Shown piece after piece: positions 1 through 10,793 of a DNA stretch of 64,000 nucleotides. Each line of letters opens with the position of its first letter. The first letter of the stretch is position 1. The notes beneath the pieces are model-generated. The model was not told the DNA's origin. It made no database searches and was given only the letters and a program-made list of their open reading frames with translations. The translations under genes were made by a program, and so were the position numbers. Origin of the DNA: Paralithodes platypus (Eukaryota; Arthropoda; Malacostraca; Decapoda; Lithodidae); NCBI GenBank assembly GCA_032716605.1, contig CM064523.1, positions 37,742,515 to 37,806,514 on the forward strand, given 5' to 3'.

Positions 1-601
1 GGGTCCTAAGGGGGTGGGGGGTCCTGAGATGACAGCTGCAGTTTGGCCCGGTTCATATATCCCGCCCGCGCGGGCAGGCTGAGGAGCCCGGCAGCCAGAT
101 GTACGATGAGTCGAGTTTTCGGGTGTTTGGGCATTTGCATACCACCCGAGTATCTTGTGTGCCTTTATAGTTCATATTATACCATGTATGTATCAATAAT
201 GTCATAATAAGTAAAGTTCAAGTGTAATAAGTGCACATATGCAAGTAATGACGTAAGTGTTCACTCGTGGCAACGACTCCCGCCCTACATACAGACAGAC
301 GGACACCAGGTGACAGTTCTCACTCCCGCGCTCTCTGTCTAACTGTACATTAGTTCAGCACTTTACACACTGTCACTTTATTATATAGAATAGTTTACCG
401 TATAGTTTACTTATATTATATCATTTGTAGGCACTTTTTAGTTAGAAATATTGGCTTTCACATTGTATTTTTGTTAGTTGTACAAGTAAACTGTATCTCA
501 CTGTTATTATGAAGTTATAGTTTATCACTTTATACAGATATTATTTACACTTAGTATTTACACTTGGTTTAGCGTCTTTTTTCGCAGTCTTTTTTATACA
601 C

Positions 602-3249
602 TTAGAAGTGTTCAAGGGTGTGGTACTGGATGAAGCAGTCCGGGTGACACAGGGCAACATTACACTGCCTGCAGAAATTGTTGGTGTCAACACGCATAGG
701 GCTCCTTCGTGTCGTGTTGCGACACACATGACACCGCCTGCGGGGTCTCACCTGGGCTTGAGTGGCTGGCACATACGTGGGGAAATGGCGTTCAGTGAGT
801 CTGGCAATCCCTTCTGCTGCTGGCTGACGATGTGCTGGTGGTTGCGGGTTGCGGGGTTGAGTCATGTATGTATGCAACATCTCTCTGCTCAACTCGATGC
901 AGAAGTTCTCCATCGTCTCTCGCTTGCCAGTAATTTCACGGTGGAGAATGTGGCAGTTGTACAGGGTGATGTCTAGGAGATGGAAGAACAATTTTTTGTA
1001 CCACCTCATAGTCTTCCTCGCACATTAACACGAAGCGATGACAGCATCGGACTTGTCAACCAGCCGCATGTTGATATTATAATCACAAATTGCCTCAGGC
1101 TTCCGGATTATTTCCCTTGTTGCTCGGTCACGTCGTCGGCTGTTTTGGAAGATTGGTTGGTGGACTGTTGTGAGGACGTTGACGTCCCGGTTATCCATCC
1201 AGGATAACAGGAGGACATTATTGGCCTGCAGGTAGATGATGGAGCCCTTTTCCCGCCTGGGTGGTAGATTGGGCATGAATATTCTGTTCCTCCTGACGGT
1301 GCCACACACGCCTGTTGTGCGGCTATACAAGAACTTGGCAAGGGAGGGGCTGGTGTACCAGTTGTCCAGGTACAGTATGTGGCCCCTGTCCAAGTATGGC
1401 TCCATCAAGGTGATGACAACGGCCCCTGATATACCATATGTCCTCGATGGCACCAACTCTGTCTTCTTCCCCATATACAGAATGATGTCCTGGATGTAGC
1501 CAGTCAAACAGTCACACATGACGAAGGTCTTCAAGCCATACCTATGACGTTTGCTGGGGATGTACTGTCGGATGCTGATGTTTCCCCGCCACAGTAACAA
1601 ACTCTCGTCAATTATGAGTTTCTGATGGGGTTTGAAGGCCGCAGCAAACTTTAGCTTGAGGTACTCAAAAATTGGTCTTATCCTCTCCATGGGGTCTTTG
1701 GTGTTTCTGGGGAGGTCCTGGTTTCTGGTATGGCTTGCCAGGCTGTCAATGAAGTGCAGGTTCCCCATGATTGCAGAGAATCTGTTCCTGCTCATGATCT
1801 TGGCAAAGATAGGGGTGCGGATGAGGGGATCCCATGACCAATATTTTCTTATTGACGATTTCGTCGTCACCCCCAATCAGGATCACGATCGCCAAGAAGG
1901 AGTAGAGCTCTGGGATTTGGAGTGTTTCCCATGACAGCCTGGCCGAGTACCTGGATTGTTCCTTACCAGCCATAAAGTACCAATTATACCAGTTTGTTTG
2001 GTCCACAATTAGGCTCATCAGGTTGGCAGTAAAAAAATGTAAAAAGATGTCCAGTCTTGGGGTGTCAGGTCCTTGGTGATGGAACGTAGGGCCGGCAATC
2101 CCGGCGCCCACAAATTGCCAGTCGGTGGGCTGATACCGTGCCCCATCCTGCCAATCCCAAACATCAGGTACTTCGCCGGCATCTTCGTCTTCGTCGGCAT
2201 CAGGGTCGTCGTCTGGATCTGGGTCACCAGGGTGGCGAGGGGGCGCAACCGTGTTTCTTGCCACTGCCCTACCCCTTGCCCTTGCCCTTGCCCTTGCCCT
2301 TGCCCTTGGCCTGCCTCCTGACGGCCGCCTGGGCCCTCCTGGCCCTCTCGAACCGCCAGTGGGGGGGGCTCTAGCGAGGGTCACCTTACCCACCCGTCTT
2401 GGACGCCCAGTTACAACCCCACGCCCGGGAGCTGACACTTCTGCGTGAGAATCGAATGGAGGTGGTGATGGTGTTGGTGTGTGGTAGGGCACTCGTCTAG
2501 GAGTTCCGGTGGGGGTGTAGGGTAGTGAACCCGGTGATGGTGGGGTAGTCTGGTGATGGTGCTGGTGGTGGTGTGGTGATGCGAGGGTCTCCCCTGGCCG
2601 CTGCGGCGGCGTCTTCCCGGGCTGCCATAACTGGGAAGAGACGCCTCGCAACCATCCGACGTCTTTCCACTTCCCTTGGTGGTGTGTCGGGAACCTCCTC
2701 TTCCTCTTCCTCTTCACTAGATGGTGGTGCGGCATGTCTCCTGCGAAGCCCATAAAAATGTTTGGGCTTTACACCTTTGAGAGGTGAGGGCTTCCGTGGT
2801 GGTGGTGATGGGAGGCGGCGAGGAGGGAGAGCGTGAACGTGGCCTCTCACACTCGCGGCCGTAGGGGTAGGCTGGCTGTGGTGTAGGGGAATGTCCAGGA
2901 ACGCCATTGGGTCGTCTACTTTTTCCTGTAGCTCGACCTGTTCCCCACTTGGTGGGGAGTCCTCTATATCCCTTGCCCTGGGAGACATGGGGGAATGGTA
3001 ATTTCTAGCCTCCCTCTCCCTCATTTGTTCAAAACTGAGAGGGAGTTCTCGTATAGGGATGTAAGGTGCCTCCAGATTCATAGCGGCATATTCCTCCCTA
3101 CTCGGGAAATATTCCTCTTCTGAATCATCGAGGCATGAGGATTCGGTGTCAGAGTCTTCTTCGTCACTTTGTAATAGGATTTCGTGGGCTTCATCAATGG
3201 TAAGGCCCTTAGCACGGGATGGGTTACGGCGTGGAGGTTGTTGGGACAT
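602..3249 (-). pseudogene. piggyBac transposase, broken
   Basis: DDE transposase of the piggyBac superfamily, which cuts and pastes DNA at TTAA. I start it at 3249 (MSQQPPRR) because the start is alignable with the two other piggyBac copies. Order: acidic Ser/Asp/Glu-rich N-terminus (about 3249-2950), Pro/Arg-rich linker, the VDQTNWYN core entry near 2010, then the catalytic core. The first Asp is in IIDES (codon 1607-1609), the second in LYLDNWYTS, the third in LVDKSD. The C-terminus is a Cys/His zinc-binding domain beginning CHVC and ending HTLEHF, with a stop at 602. Defects: a frameshift between about 2500 and 2750, an extra T near 1868, and an in-frame TAA at 1025-1027. All three catalytic Asp codons survive, so this copy is nearest to the ancestor at the active site. 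Confidence 0.93.
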
Positions 3250-3329
3250 GGTGATCACTCGCGGAAGACAACGGGTATACTGAATGTCCTTTGTCACGCA
3301 CTAGGTCAAGCCCAGAGCATCCTTTGGTC

Positions 3330-4260
3330 TTATCATATCTACCAGCCACCGAACTTTTCACTACAAAATTCAAGGCAATATGACATAGGACAAGACATTA
3401 TAAGGTCTAAAGTCGCGTGACTAAGGAATGTCACACCTACAGAAATATAGATTAGTCTATCATATACACAACTCATCCAGGTACTTCCTACCATATGCAC
3501 GTAGTAAATAAGGTCCAAAGTCGTTTTGACAACTGCTCCAAAAAAAAAACATCCTAAGGAATATCCTATACCAATTTTAGACCAAACCACACCATACAAC
3601 CTGAGTAAATAAGGTTGAAAGTAACGAGGCAATATCCGCATATAGGATTTTCTCACACAGCCTGTAGCCTCTAGGCAATACTAGGCATGGTCAGGTACAC
3701 CCATACAAAGCTCTCAAACAACATCAAACTGTGTCTAACACAAATCTCAAGCCAAACCCGACCATACGACGCGAGTAACTAAGGTTCAAAGTCGGAGCGA
3801 AAAGGTGGATATTTACGCGCCCCTAATCCATCCCACCATCCAGCCGCTCACCATACCAACTCGTTTTCCCGCCAACCACTGGTTTCCCATATTGTATCGA
3901 ATACCCTGTATCATTTTTAGGCCAATAGTTACCATACCACCTGAGTAAATCATGTCCAAAGTCGTGTGGCAATATGCGGGTATACGTAAATCCGTTTATT
4001 ATCCATCACCCGCTCAGACTATGTTCATGTACACCAATAATACGTGTAGACAATGACATCCCACGGCTCTGACACAATTTTCAAGCAAAAACAACCAATA
4101 CGACCCGAGTAAATAAGGTCCAAAGTTGCGGTCAAAAAAGGGGGTTCAATACATGCCTCTCATCCACCCTGGTTCAGCCGCACGACCCACCAACCCGTTT
4201 CGGCCGCCAGTCCCGCCTTTCCAATACCCTAGAGTGTACGTGGTACCATTATTAGGCATT
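3330..4260. repeat. Subterminal tandem repeat array in piggyBac 1
   Basis: Six copies of a motif like GAGTAAATAAGGTCCAAAGT lie at about 3401, 3503, 3603, 3773, 3943 and 4107. The last four are spaced 166-170 bp; the first two gaps are about 100 bp. The array lies between the transposase start and the 5' terminus. The reverse complement of the same unit occurs in piggyBac 2 near 14115, 14282 and 14447. Such arrays could be promoter or transposase-binding units; the function is inferred only from position. Confidence 0.75.
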
Positions 4261-4314
4261 TCCTTACGATACCTGCCGCGTAACTGATTTTAATATGCCG
4301 GACGCACGTGTTGC

Positions 4315-4381
4315 GTCGCTGGGAGCTGGTGATCGAATAGTGCCGTCGCATCACGTGCGTCGCTGGGTCTCTACGGGTTAA
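4315..4381 (-). repeat. piggyBac 1 terminal repeat, double GTCGCTGGG motif, TTAA
   Basis: GTCGCTGGG occurs at 4315-4323 and again at 4359-4367, 44 bp apart. The outer copy ends 10 bp before TTAA (4378-4381). The same arrangement recurs in piggyBac 2, piggyBac 3 and two MITEs. Confidence 0.8.
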
Positions 4382-4705
4382 GGAATTAAATATATTTCCT
4401 TTAACCCATCGCAGATTAAGAGGCGATTAATTCAAGAGTTCAAAATCATCAAAGGCTTCGTCAATATGAATTGTACTAAGAAATTCACTGTCGACCAATC
4501 TAATTACATGCGGGGAAATGGTTGCAAAATTATTGGTAAAACTTTTAACTTGCACGAATCTAAGAATTTCTTCTTCAATCGAGTTGTCAACTTGTGGAAT
4601 GGGCTTCCCCGAGACGTTGTAGACTGCAGCACTGTTGATTCTTTTAAAATTCGCCTAGACAAATATCTTGCCTCAAACCTGCGACTGACTGCATTTGTAA
4701 ATTAA
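4382..4705 (+). pseudogene. LINE reverse transcriptase C-terminal fragment
   Basis: The frame reads through a motif typical of the end of CR1/L2/Jockey-like ORF2: KNFFFNRVVNLWNGLPRDVV, then an SFKIRLDKYL-type tail and a stop at 4703-4705. The reading starts directly after the TTAA flanking piggyBac 1. A single missing T near 4420 breaks the frame upstream of the Met at 4466. No endonuclease or catalytic part of the polymerase remains, so this is a dead 3' fragment. The upstream part of the LINE should lie beyond the far end of piggyBac 1, outside the window. Confidence 0.7.
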
Positions 4706-4814
4706 TAACTTTATTTTATTCCCCCCTCAGATTCATCAAGGATTATTGCATATATGTATTACTAAGACGTTATACTCTTTTTCCCAGATATACGAAAGAT
4801 CACTTATATCTGTG

Positions 4815-6928
4815 TTATGTTATGTTATTAACCGTTCTGTCCCCTACTAACTTCCTAATCCTGCCATGGACATTAGTTCCAGGGCAGTAGTTCCCTTCCC
4901 AATTGTCCCTTACCAACTCTAAAACACTGTTCGGACACTTGATCCTCAGTGTTTTGGAGGACAAGCAACCTAGAGGGGTAACTAGATATGTTGTTGCTTG
5001 ATTTCCTTTGTACTCCTGCCTTTGTACAGTTGAGGAGAATATTAGAACGAGCACTGGAGACAGGATAGACCCCTGAGGAACCCCGGAGTTGATAGGTTGA
5101 GGAAGTGAATAATAACCATCCATAACTGTAGCTATGGATTGCTCAGAAAGGAAATTAGAGACAAAGGCACAGATATAAGGATAGAAACCAAAGGAGGGTA
5201 GTTTAGACATTACAGATTTGTGCCAGACTCTATCGAAGGCTTTCAATATGTCTAGCGCAATATAAAAAAAAAGTCCCGAAGGGAGGAAATCTAAGAGTTG
5301 CTGAGATAAGCACGGAAACCACCAGTAGAGTGACCCTTGAGGAAACCATACTGGTGATCTAAAAGTAGATTATGGGAAGATAAATGCTCAAGAAATTTTG
5401 AATAAAGAATAGGTTCACAAACTTTACAGATGCAAGAATGAGTGCAATTGGACAATTGTTGGAGGGTTGAGAGCGGTCACCCTTCTTTAGGACAGGTTGA
5501 ATGAGAGCAAACTTCTAGCAAGAAGGAAACTTGTTAAAGGAAAGAAAGAAGAACCAGTTTTGTGTACAACATCTGGTCTGTACGCCTTCTTATTGTTAAG
5601 CCCAGTGAGGGCAGAAAGTAAATCCTTAGAAGAGATTATGATAGTAGGCATAAGTAAGAGAGAGGGGAGTGGAAAGGGAGGAATAGCATCAGAATCATCC
5701 TAGGCGGAGTTTTTAACGACAGTTTGAACAAAGAGTTCAGCTTTGTCAGAGGTGGAAAAGAGGTGGAAACGATGCGGAAGTAAAATTGTTGAAGACGATT
5801 TTGGCTAGATGCCAGAAAGCTTATAAAGAGCTAGAGTTGGAAGGTTCAGAACATTTGTTATTGATGAAGTTTTTGGCTAGTCGAAAAACAGGTTTGTCTT
5901 GATTCCGGGTAGAAACATAAGAAACATGATTCTCGAGTTTGAAGGTGATGGTACCGCTTGAATGTTTCCTTCTTATTGTAGACAACAGTAGAACAAGCGT
6001 GAGTAAACCAAGAAAGAATTACCTCGGTTATGCGCTTGGCACACTCCGAAGGTCGCCGGCCACGGAGGCAAAAATAATTCCATGGGAAATCAAAGAATTA
6101 CTGCTGAAGAGTCTCCCGTCGGCAGTGCCAAGGTGCCAGAAACTCTTACGGCTGGAAGGATCGGATGGCCATACTGGAGAGATAGGACAGGTAACAGAGA
6201 CAAGGTTTTGATCTGAGGAGTCCTACAGAAAAAAAAGGTTTACAGCGTAAGTAGCCTAGAAGGATTAGAAGTTAGAAATAAGTCAAGAATGTTGGACCGA
6301 TCTCCAAGGTGGTCAGGAATTCAAGTAGGGTGCTGAACTAACTGCTATAGGTTATTTAGGACAGGAAAGATGTAGGCTTGTTTACCAGGTTGGTCAATGA
6401 AGCAGGAGGAGAGCCATTGGTGAATTTGGCGGTGGTAAACATTGAAATCTCCTAAAATGGAGATTTCTGCTAAAGGATAGAACGTGTTCCAGTTAGATAG
6501 TCGAACAATTTTGGATTGTCGATAGAATTAGGGAAGTGATAAACAGCACAGAAATGTTTAGTTTGAGAGTAACAAGAAAGCTTTAGCCACAGAGTTGAGA
6601 ATTGAAAAGAATCAAAGTTGGGAACACGAGAGAAACCAAGATTGTTACGCACATATGCGCAACATCCACCTTTGGCTTGAAACTTATGATAGAGATAGTA
6701 AAAGGATGCAGAGAAGGGTTTGCTGTAAGTATTCCCAGACAACTGGGCTTCGGTGAGAAAGAGAAGATCAGTGTTGGCGGAGTAGAGGTGGTGTTCAACA
6801 TAGTGGACGTTTGAAGAAAGGCCAAGAATATTGCAGAAATTGATAATAGGAGATGGTGGTCGTGGTCCACTGTATATCGATGGGTCAGCATCAGGGCCAA
6901 TCCACTGGGGGCATTTCTGTCCCCCCAC
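4815..6928 (-). pseudogene. CR1/Jockey-like LINE: endonuclease plus RT fragment
   Basis: From the 5' end (6928) there is an APE-type endonuclease region (about 6850-6470, with TDLLFLTEAQLSG and a GGCCAYVRN segment). After about 1 kb of degraded sequence come the RT fingers (near 5390, LLLDHQYGFLKGHSTGG) and palm: KAFDRVWHKS (5246 downward) and INSGVPQGSILSP (about 5075). The RT homology stops near 5040, before the YADD box; the remaining 225 bases to 4815 are not recognisable as LINE. Frameshifts and stops separate the parts. The same family supplies fragments at 17772-18190, 25972-27880, 27881-31411 and probably 46990-47855. It once copied element RNA into DNA at a nicked target; this copy cannot. 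Confidence 0.8.
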
Positions 6929-7000
6929 CCCCTCCTGGGGACTCCGAGGCAGGTAGTTCGTTCATAATTTTTTATTATTTTTGTTTAAAGGGTAATGTAG

Positions 7001-7340
7001 TAAAGGGTACTTCACACAGTCAGGAATGCGAGCTAGAATCACTAGGAGTGATGATTCCTGGTGATTCCTGGGAATACGACCGGGAATGTCTGCAATTCCC
7101 CGTGCACTCACAACACCATAGGAACCAGTGGGAGTGTACCTGCGAATCACTGGGAGTCACTGGGAATCACCAGGAATCACCGGGATAAAACCAGGAATGT
7201 AGTGCGAGTTATTGAAAAGTTGAAAATTTCGGATTACTGTAATATACGAGTCGATAGGAGTAATATAGGAATCACTGGGAATTAGATAGGAGTCACTGTG
7301 AGTCACCGAGCATCACTGGGATTTGTTAGGAATGAGATGC
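7001..7340. repeat. Partial copy of the fold-back element
   Basis: Begins TAAAGGGTACTTCACACAG, the same end as the complete fold-back element at 9396-10027, and continues with irregular copies of a TCACTGGGAA decamer. It lacks the inverted second arm and fades out near 7340. Confidence 0.7.
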
Positions 7341-7377
7341 AAGTTTGCCAGGCATGGCCCCCATTGTGCACAGCCCC

Positions 7378-7385
7378 TATATAAG
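7378..7385 (+). promoter_or_regulatory. Candidate TATA box
   Basis: TATATAAG sits in a GC-rich setting just upstream of the duplicated unit that begins at 7444. It fits a core promoter, for instance of an LTR or another repeat, but no coding region follows and no initiator can be proved. Confidence 0.3.
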
Positions 7386-7443
7386 GGGACCCCAAGCTGT
7401 GCCAAGCCACATGCACACTCACCACCGACCCACGGACACTAGA

Positions 7444-8081
7444 ACTACAGTCCTATAATATCATCATTAAGTATTATGACTGTATTCATACATCATTACA
7501 GACATTAATATAATACGATAAGTCTGTATTATTATGTACCGTAAGGTCATAAAATCAATGCTTACTATACTTTAAGAAACACATATATTTAAACTATTGT
7601 CTAAATAGTGGATAGTTAATCCTTCCCACCTTCTTGTTTTCATTCGTTACGAGTTCTGTAATATTTCATACGATTACCTAGTATAGGTAACACTTATAGG
7701 TTGTCTTAGTTTGCTTAGGTTAGGTCAGGGGAGTTGCAGAACTTCTAGATTATTAACCGGCGACTACAACGGCCCCTAAACAACCAAGCCATGATTACGC
7801 TGGCTCAAAGTCTACCCCGGCGACTACAACGCCCCTCGAAGTAGTAATCCAAATTCCACTCTCCACCACCAAACGCACTTGACATTTCAAAACACATACA
7901 AACACGTCTCCACCACTCTTGTTATGTTAGGTAAGGGGAGTTGCAGAACTTGTAGACTACAAGTAGGGTATTGTAACATTGACCATACATTGTTCACATT
8001 ACCTCGCCTACCGTAATTTCCTTCTCTACACACAATCACTGGGTGAACACAATGTCTTGTGGGAAATTGTACATCCACTGT
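7444..8081. repeat. Direct repeat unit 1 (empty TTAA site)
   Basis: About 640 bp that recur at 8153-9276 with few differences, from CTACAGTCCT to the GGGAAATTGTAC segment. The unit has internal repeats: GGGGAGTTGCAGAACTT occurs near 7730 and 7936, and CCGGCGACTACAACG near 7757 and 7818. TTAA at 7467-7470 is intact here but filled in unit 2. No coding potential is seen. Confidence 0.85.
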
Positions 8082-8152
8082 GAGGCTCCAGGCATGTGTT
8101 TGACCCTATAATTGAAATTAATTTGTCCTCAAGTATGTCTCTTGTAGGCTAT

Positions 8153-9276
8153 AGCTACAGTCCTCTAATATCATCATTAACACCTAACGAGCGGCCTAGG
8201 CGGTAAATAATATGTAGCCACCAGCGTTTTTTTTTAACCCAAAATAGGGCTGTTTACGTGATCATTTTCATGCCTAAATAAGACCCAGAGCGTAAAACAA
8301 GTATCTATCCCTGAAAGGGCATAACCAGAGCTTTCCAATGACACCACAACGATCCTTGTATGACCGCTAGTTTTCTTGCAACAACCGCGCAACACCATGC
8401 ATAAACCATGTAATTCGGTACTTTCCCTAAACAATTCACTATGTAGCGAGTGTGAGAGGGTGGAGGAGGGTGGGATTCATGTCAGTTGGTCCACCGCGGT
8501 GGTCTGGAGCAGTCATATGCTCGCTACTCTCCTGCCACCACTTGTCTCTCTCTCTCAGCAACATTACGTGCTGAAATTGCCACACGACTTATGTTGTGAG
8601 CCGCCACATAGTCCAAATTTCTTTCACTCGACATATGATGTGCGCCGCTAATAAAGGGTTAAGTACAATGACTGTATTCATACATTATTACAGACATTAA
8701 TATAATACGATAAGTCTGTATTATTATGTACCGTAAGGTCATGATATCAATGGTTACTATACCTTACGAAACAAATATATTTAAACTATTGTCTAAATAG
8801 TGGATAGTTAATCCAACCCACCTTCTTGTTTTCATTCGTTACCGAGTTCTGTAATATTTCATACGATTACCTAAAATAGGTAACACTTATAGGTTGTGTT
8901 AGTTTGCTTAAGTTAGGTCAGGGGAGTTGCAGAACTTCTAGATTATTAACCGGCGACTACAACGGCCCCTAAACAACAAAGCCATGATTACGCTGGCTCA
9001 AAGTCTACCCCGGCGACTACAACGCCCCTCTAAGTAGTAATCCAAACTCCACTCTCCACCACCAAACGAACTTGACATTTCAAAACATACAAACACGTCT
9101 CCACCACTCTCGTTATGTTAGGTAAGGGGAGTTGCAGAACTTGTAGGCTACAAGTAAGGTATTGTAACATTGACCATACATTGTTCACATTATTTAATTA
9201 CCTCAACTACCGTAATTTCCTTCTCTACACACAATCACTGGGTGAATACAATGTCTTGTGGGAAATTGTACTTACA
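8153..9276. repeat. Direct repeat unit 2, interrupted by a TTAA element
   Basis: Second copy of the 7444-8081 unit in the same orientation, split at TTAA by 478 bp of foreign sequence (8181-8658). Apart from that insertion the two units align throughout. This points to a tandem-type duplication followed by insertion. The nature of the unit is unknown; an LTR dimer or a satellite-like repeat are possible. Confidence 0.85.
8181..8658. mobile_element. TTAA-flanked MITE T
   Basis: Flanked by TTAA at 8177-8180 and 8659-8662. The ends form an imperfect inverted repeat sharing AGCGGC (CACCTAACGAGCGGC and CCCTTTATTAGCGGC). The paralogous unit at 7467 carries a single uninterrupted TTAA, which is direct evidence for insertion with a 4-bp duplication. 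It is non-coding, presumably a piggyBac-type MITE moved by a transposase encoded elsewhere. Confidence 0.8.
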
Positions 9277-9395
9277 CAGGTTAATACTAGGCCTATTTAT
9301 AATGTTTGAACAAGAAAAGTTAACTACCCATATACTGTATATTATACTTTCACGTGAGAAGTATTACAGGTTTATATGAATAATATATTTATTAA

Positions 9396-10027
9396 AGGGT
9401 ACTTCACACAGTCAGGAATGCGAGCTAGAATCACTAGGAGTAGCTGAAAATTCGGATTCCTGGGCCTATTCGCGGTGAAAAATCGATGACTCCTAGTGAC
9501 TCTAGCGATATCTTAGTGATTCCTGTTAGACTCCCAGTGACTCCAAACCACTCGCGGGCGATTGGCCCTGTCCGACAAAATGCTCACCGTGTTTAAAGTT
9601 CTCGCCACGAATCGGACCATTCCCAGTGACTCCCAGTTGATTCCCAGTGATCTCCAGTGATTCCCCAGTGACTCCCAGTGAGTCCTGGTTATTCTCGGTG
9701 ATTTGTATCTGATTCGCGGACAGGTTTCGGTTTAAGTTTCAGTGCTCACCAGAATCACCAGGACTCACTGGGAGTCACTGGGAAATCACTGGGAATCACT
9801 GGGAATGGTCCGATTCGCGGCGAGAACCTTAAACACGGTGAACATTTTGTCGGACAGGGCCAATCGGCCGGGACTGGTTTGGAGACACTGGGAGTCTAAC
9901 AGGAATCACTAAGATATCGCTAGAGTCACTAGGAGTCATCGATTTTTCACCGTTATGGGCCCAGGAATCCGAATTTTCAGCTACTCCTAGTGATCCTAGC
10001 TCGCATTCCTGACTGTGTGAAGTACCC
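9396..10027. mobile_element. Fold-back (palindromic) TTAA element
   Basis: The left half (from 9396) and the right half (to 10027) are near-complete reverse complements of each other over about 300 bp each, beginning GGGTACTTCACACAGTCAGG at both ends. TTAA stands on both sides (9392-9395 and 10028-10031); the left end has one extra A. The middle is an irregular TCACTGGGAA decamer repeat that inverts at the centre. Single-stranded, it would form one long hairpin. No coding capacity. Confidence 0.82.
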
Positions 10028-10406
10028 TTAAGTAATGTGTTTATGGTATAATGTACTGATATCAAGACAGAGAAGGTGTTAGGGAGGACAGACTGGGGTT
10101 GCCCTCAATATTAGCAAGGCACATTAATATAGTAATATGGTAATGACTAGCGGTAAGGAACCACAACATTACCAACAAAATTACCATCTTGACATTCATT
10201 GTAATATGTGATGATAAATCCAGGGAAGGAGTATATGTGGGTATTATACTACAGGGAAGAGGAAGGCCACTATACAGTCACACCTACCATTACTCAACAT
10301 TACATTAAGTTAGCTGAGCAAACAATGCCTCATAGCAAAATTGAATTATGCTCAAAGGTCCTGGAAGACTTCCATAAATATGATGGTACTCTTCCTACCA
10401 CGTTAA

Positions 10407-10793
10407 CCCATTCGCTGCGGCTGACATTCACAAGTGCCCTAGAAATATTCTGGAATTATTAGCCCATTAATGCCTGTGAAGACGAGCGTGAGTAATCAGG
10501 ATCGCAGCAGGCCTCCGTCCGCTCACCGGCAGGCCAGCTACCACACAAACTCTCTCTCCCCACATCTCGCAAAATGTACTCAGTGTTGTCAAAGGCAAAT
10601 GTCGCAGAACATTGCTAAGCATTAGCTAGTATTGCCGATGTCTGTAGTAAGGCTGCAGGTGAACCCCACTAGCTAGAGAGCTCATTCTGGTGTCATTTTG
10701 CAAACATTTCAGTTCATTCAGGCACTTGCTTAACCAATCAGGAGTGCCTGAACTAGCCCTATTACAGCGGGAAATCATCCGCACTGAAAGGTT
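10407..10793. mobile_element. TTAA-flanked MITE U
   Basis: TTAA at 10403-10406 and 10794-10797 flank 387 bp. The ends CCCATTCGCTGCGGCTGA and (inverted) ACCTTTCAGTGCGGATGA match imperfectly. No coding region. A similar end occurs alone at about 32892 without a detectable partner. Confidence 0.6.

Larger units (their letters stand above)
1..4377 (-). mobile_element. piggyBac element 1, left end outside window
   Basis: The right end is visible: the terminal inverted repeat reads CCCGTAGAGACCCAGCG on the minus strand and abuts TTAA at 4378-4381, the piggyBac target. The first 150 bases resemble the inner left end of piggyBac 3 (about 22130-22230), so the left terminus probably lies just outside the window. 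The transposase is on the minus strand (602-3249). Between its start and the right end is a long subterminal repeat array. The sequence after TTAA is a LINE open reading frame, so the element landed inside a LINE whose upstream part is off-window. The superfamily is clear; the exact length is unknown. Confidence 0.9.

Noticed and set aside
2073..2448. Plus-strand frames rich in Pro/Cys or Ala/Leu
   Set aside because: Antisense shadows of the Arg/Ala repeat in the piggyBac 1 linker (a CTTGCC-type hexamer run).
3400..4130. Regularly spaced repeats that could suggest a CRISPR array
   Set aside because: Spacing of about 167 bp, degenerate units, a eukaryotic setting inside a piggyBac terminus; it is a subterminal tandem repeat.
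8234..8651. Possible small host gene on either strand
   Set aside because: Both frames lie inside MITE T, which is absent from the sister repeat unit.
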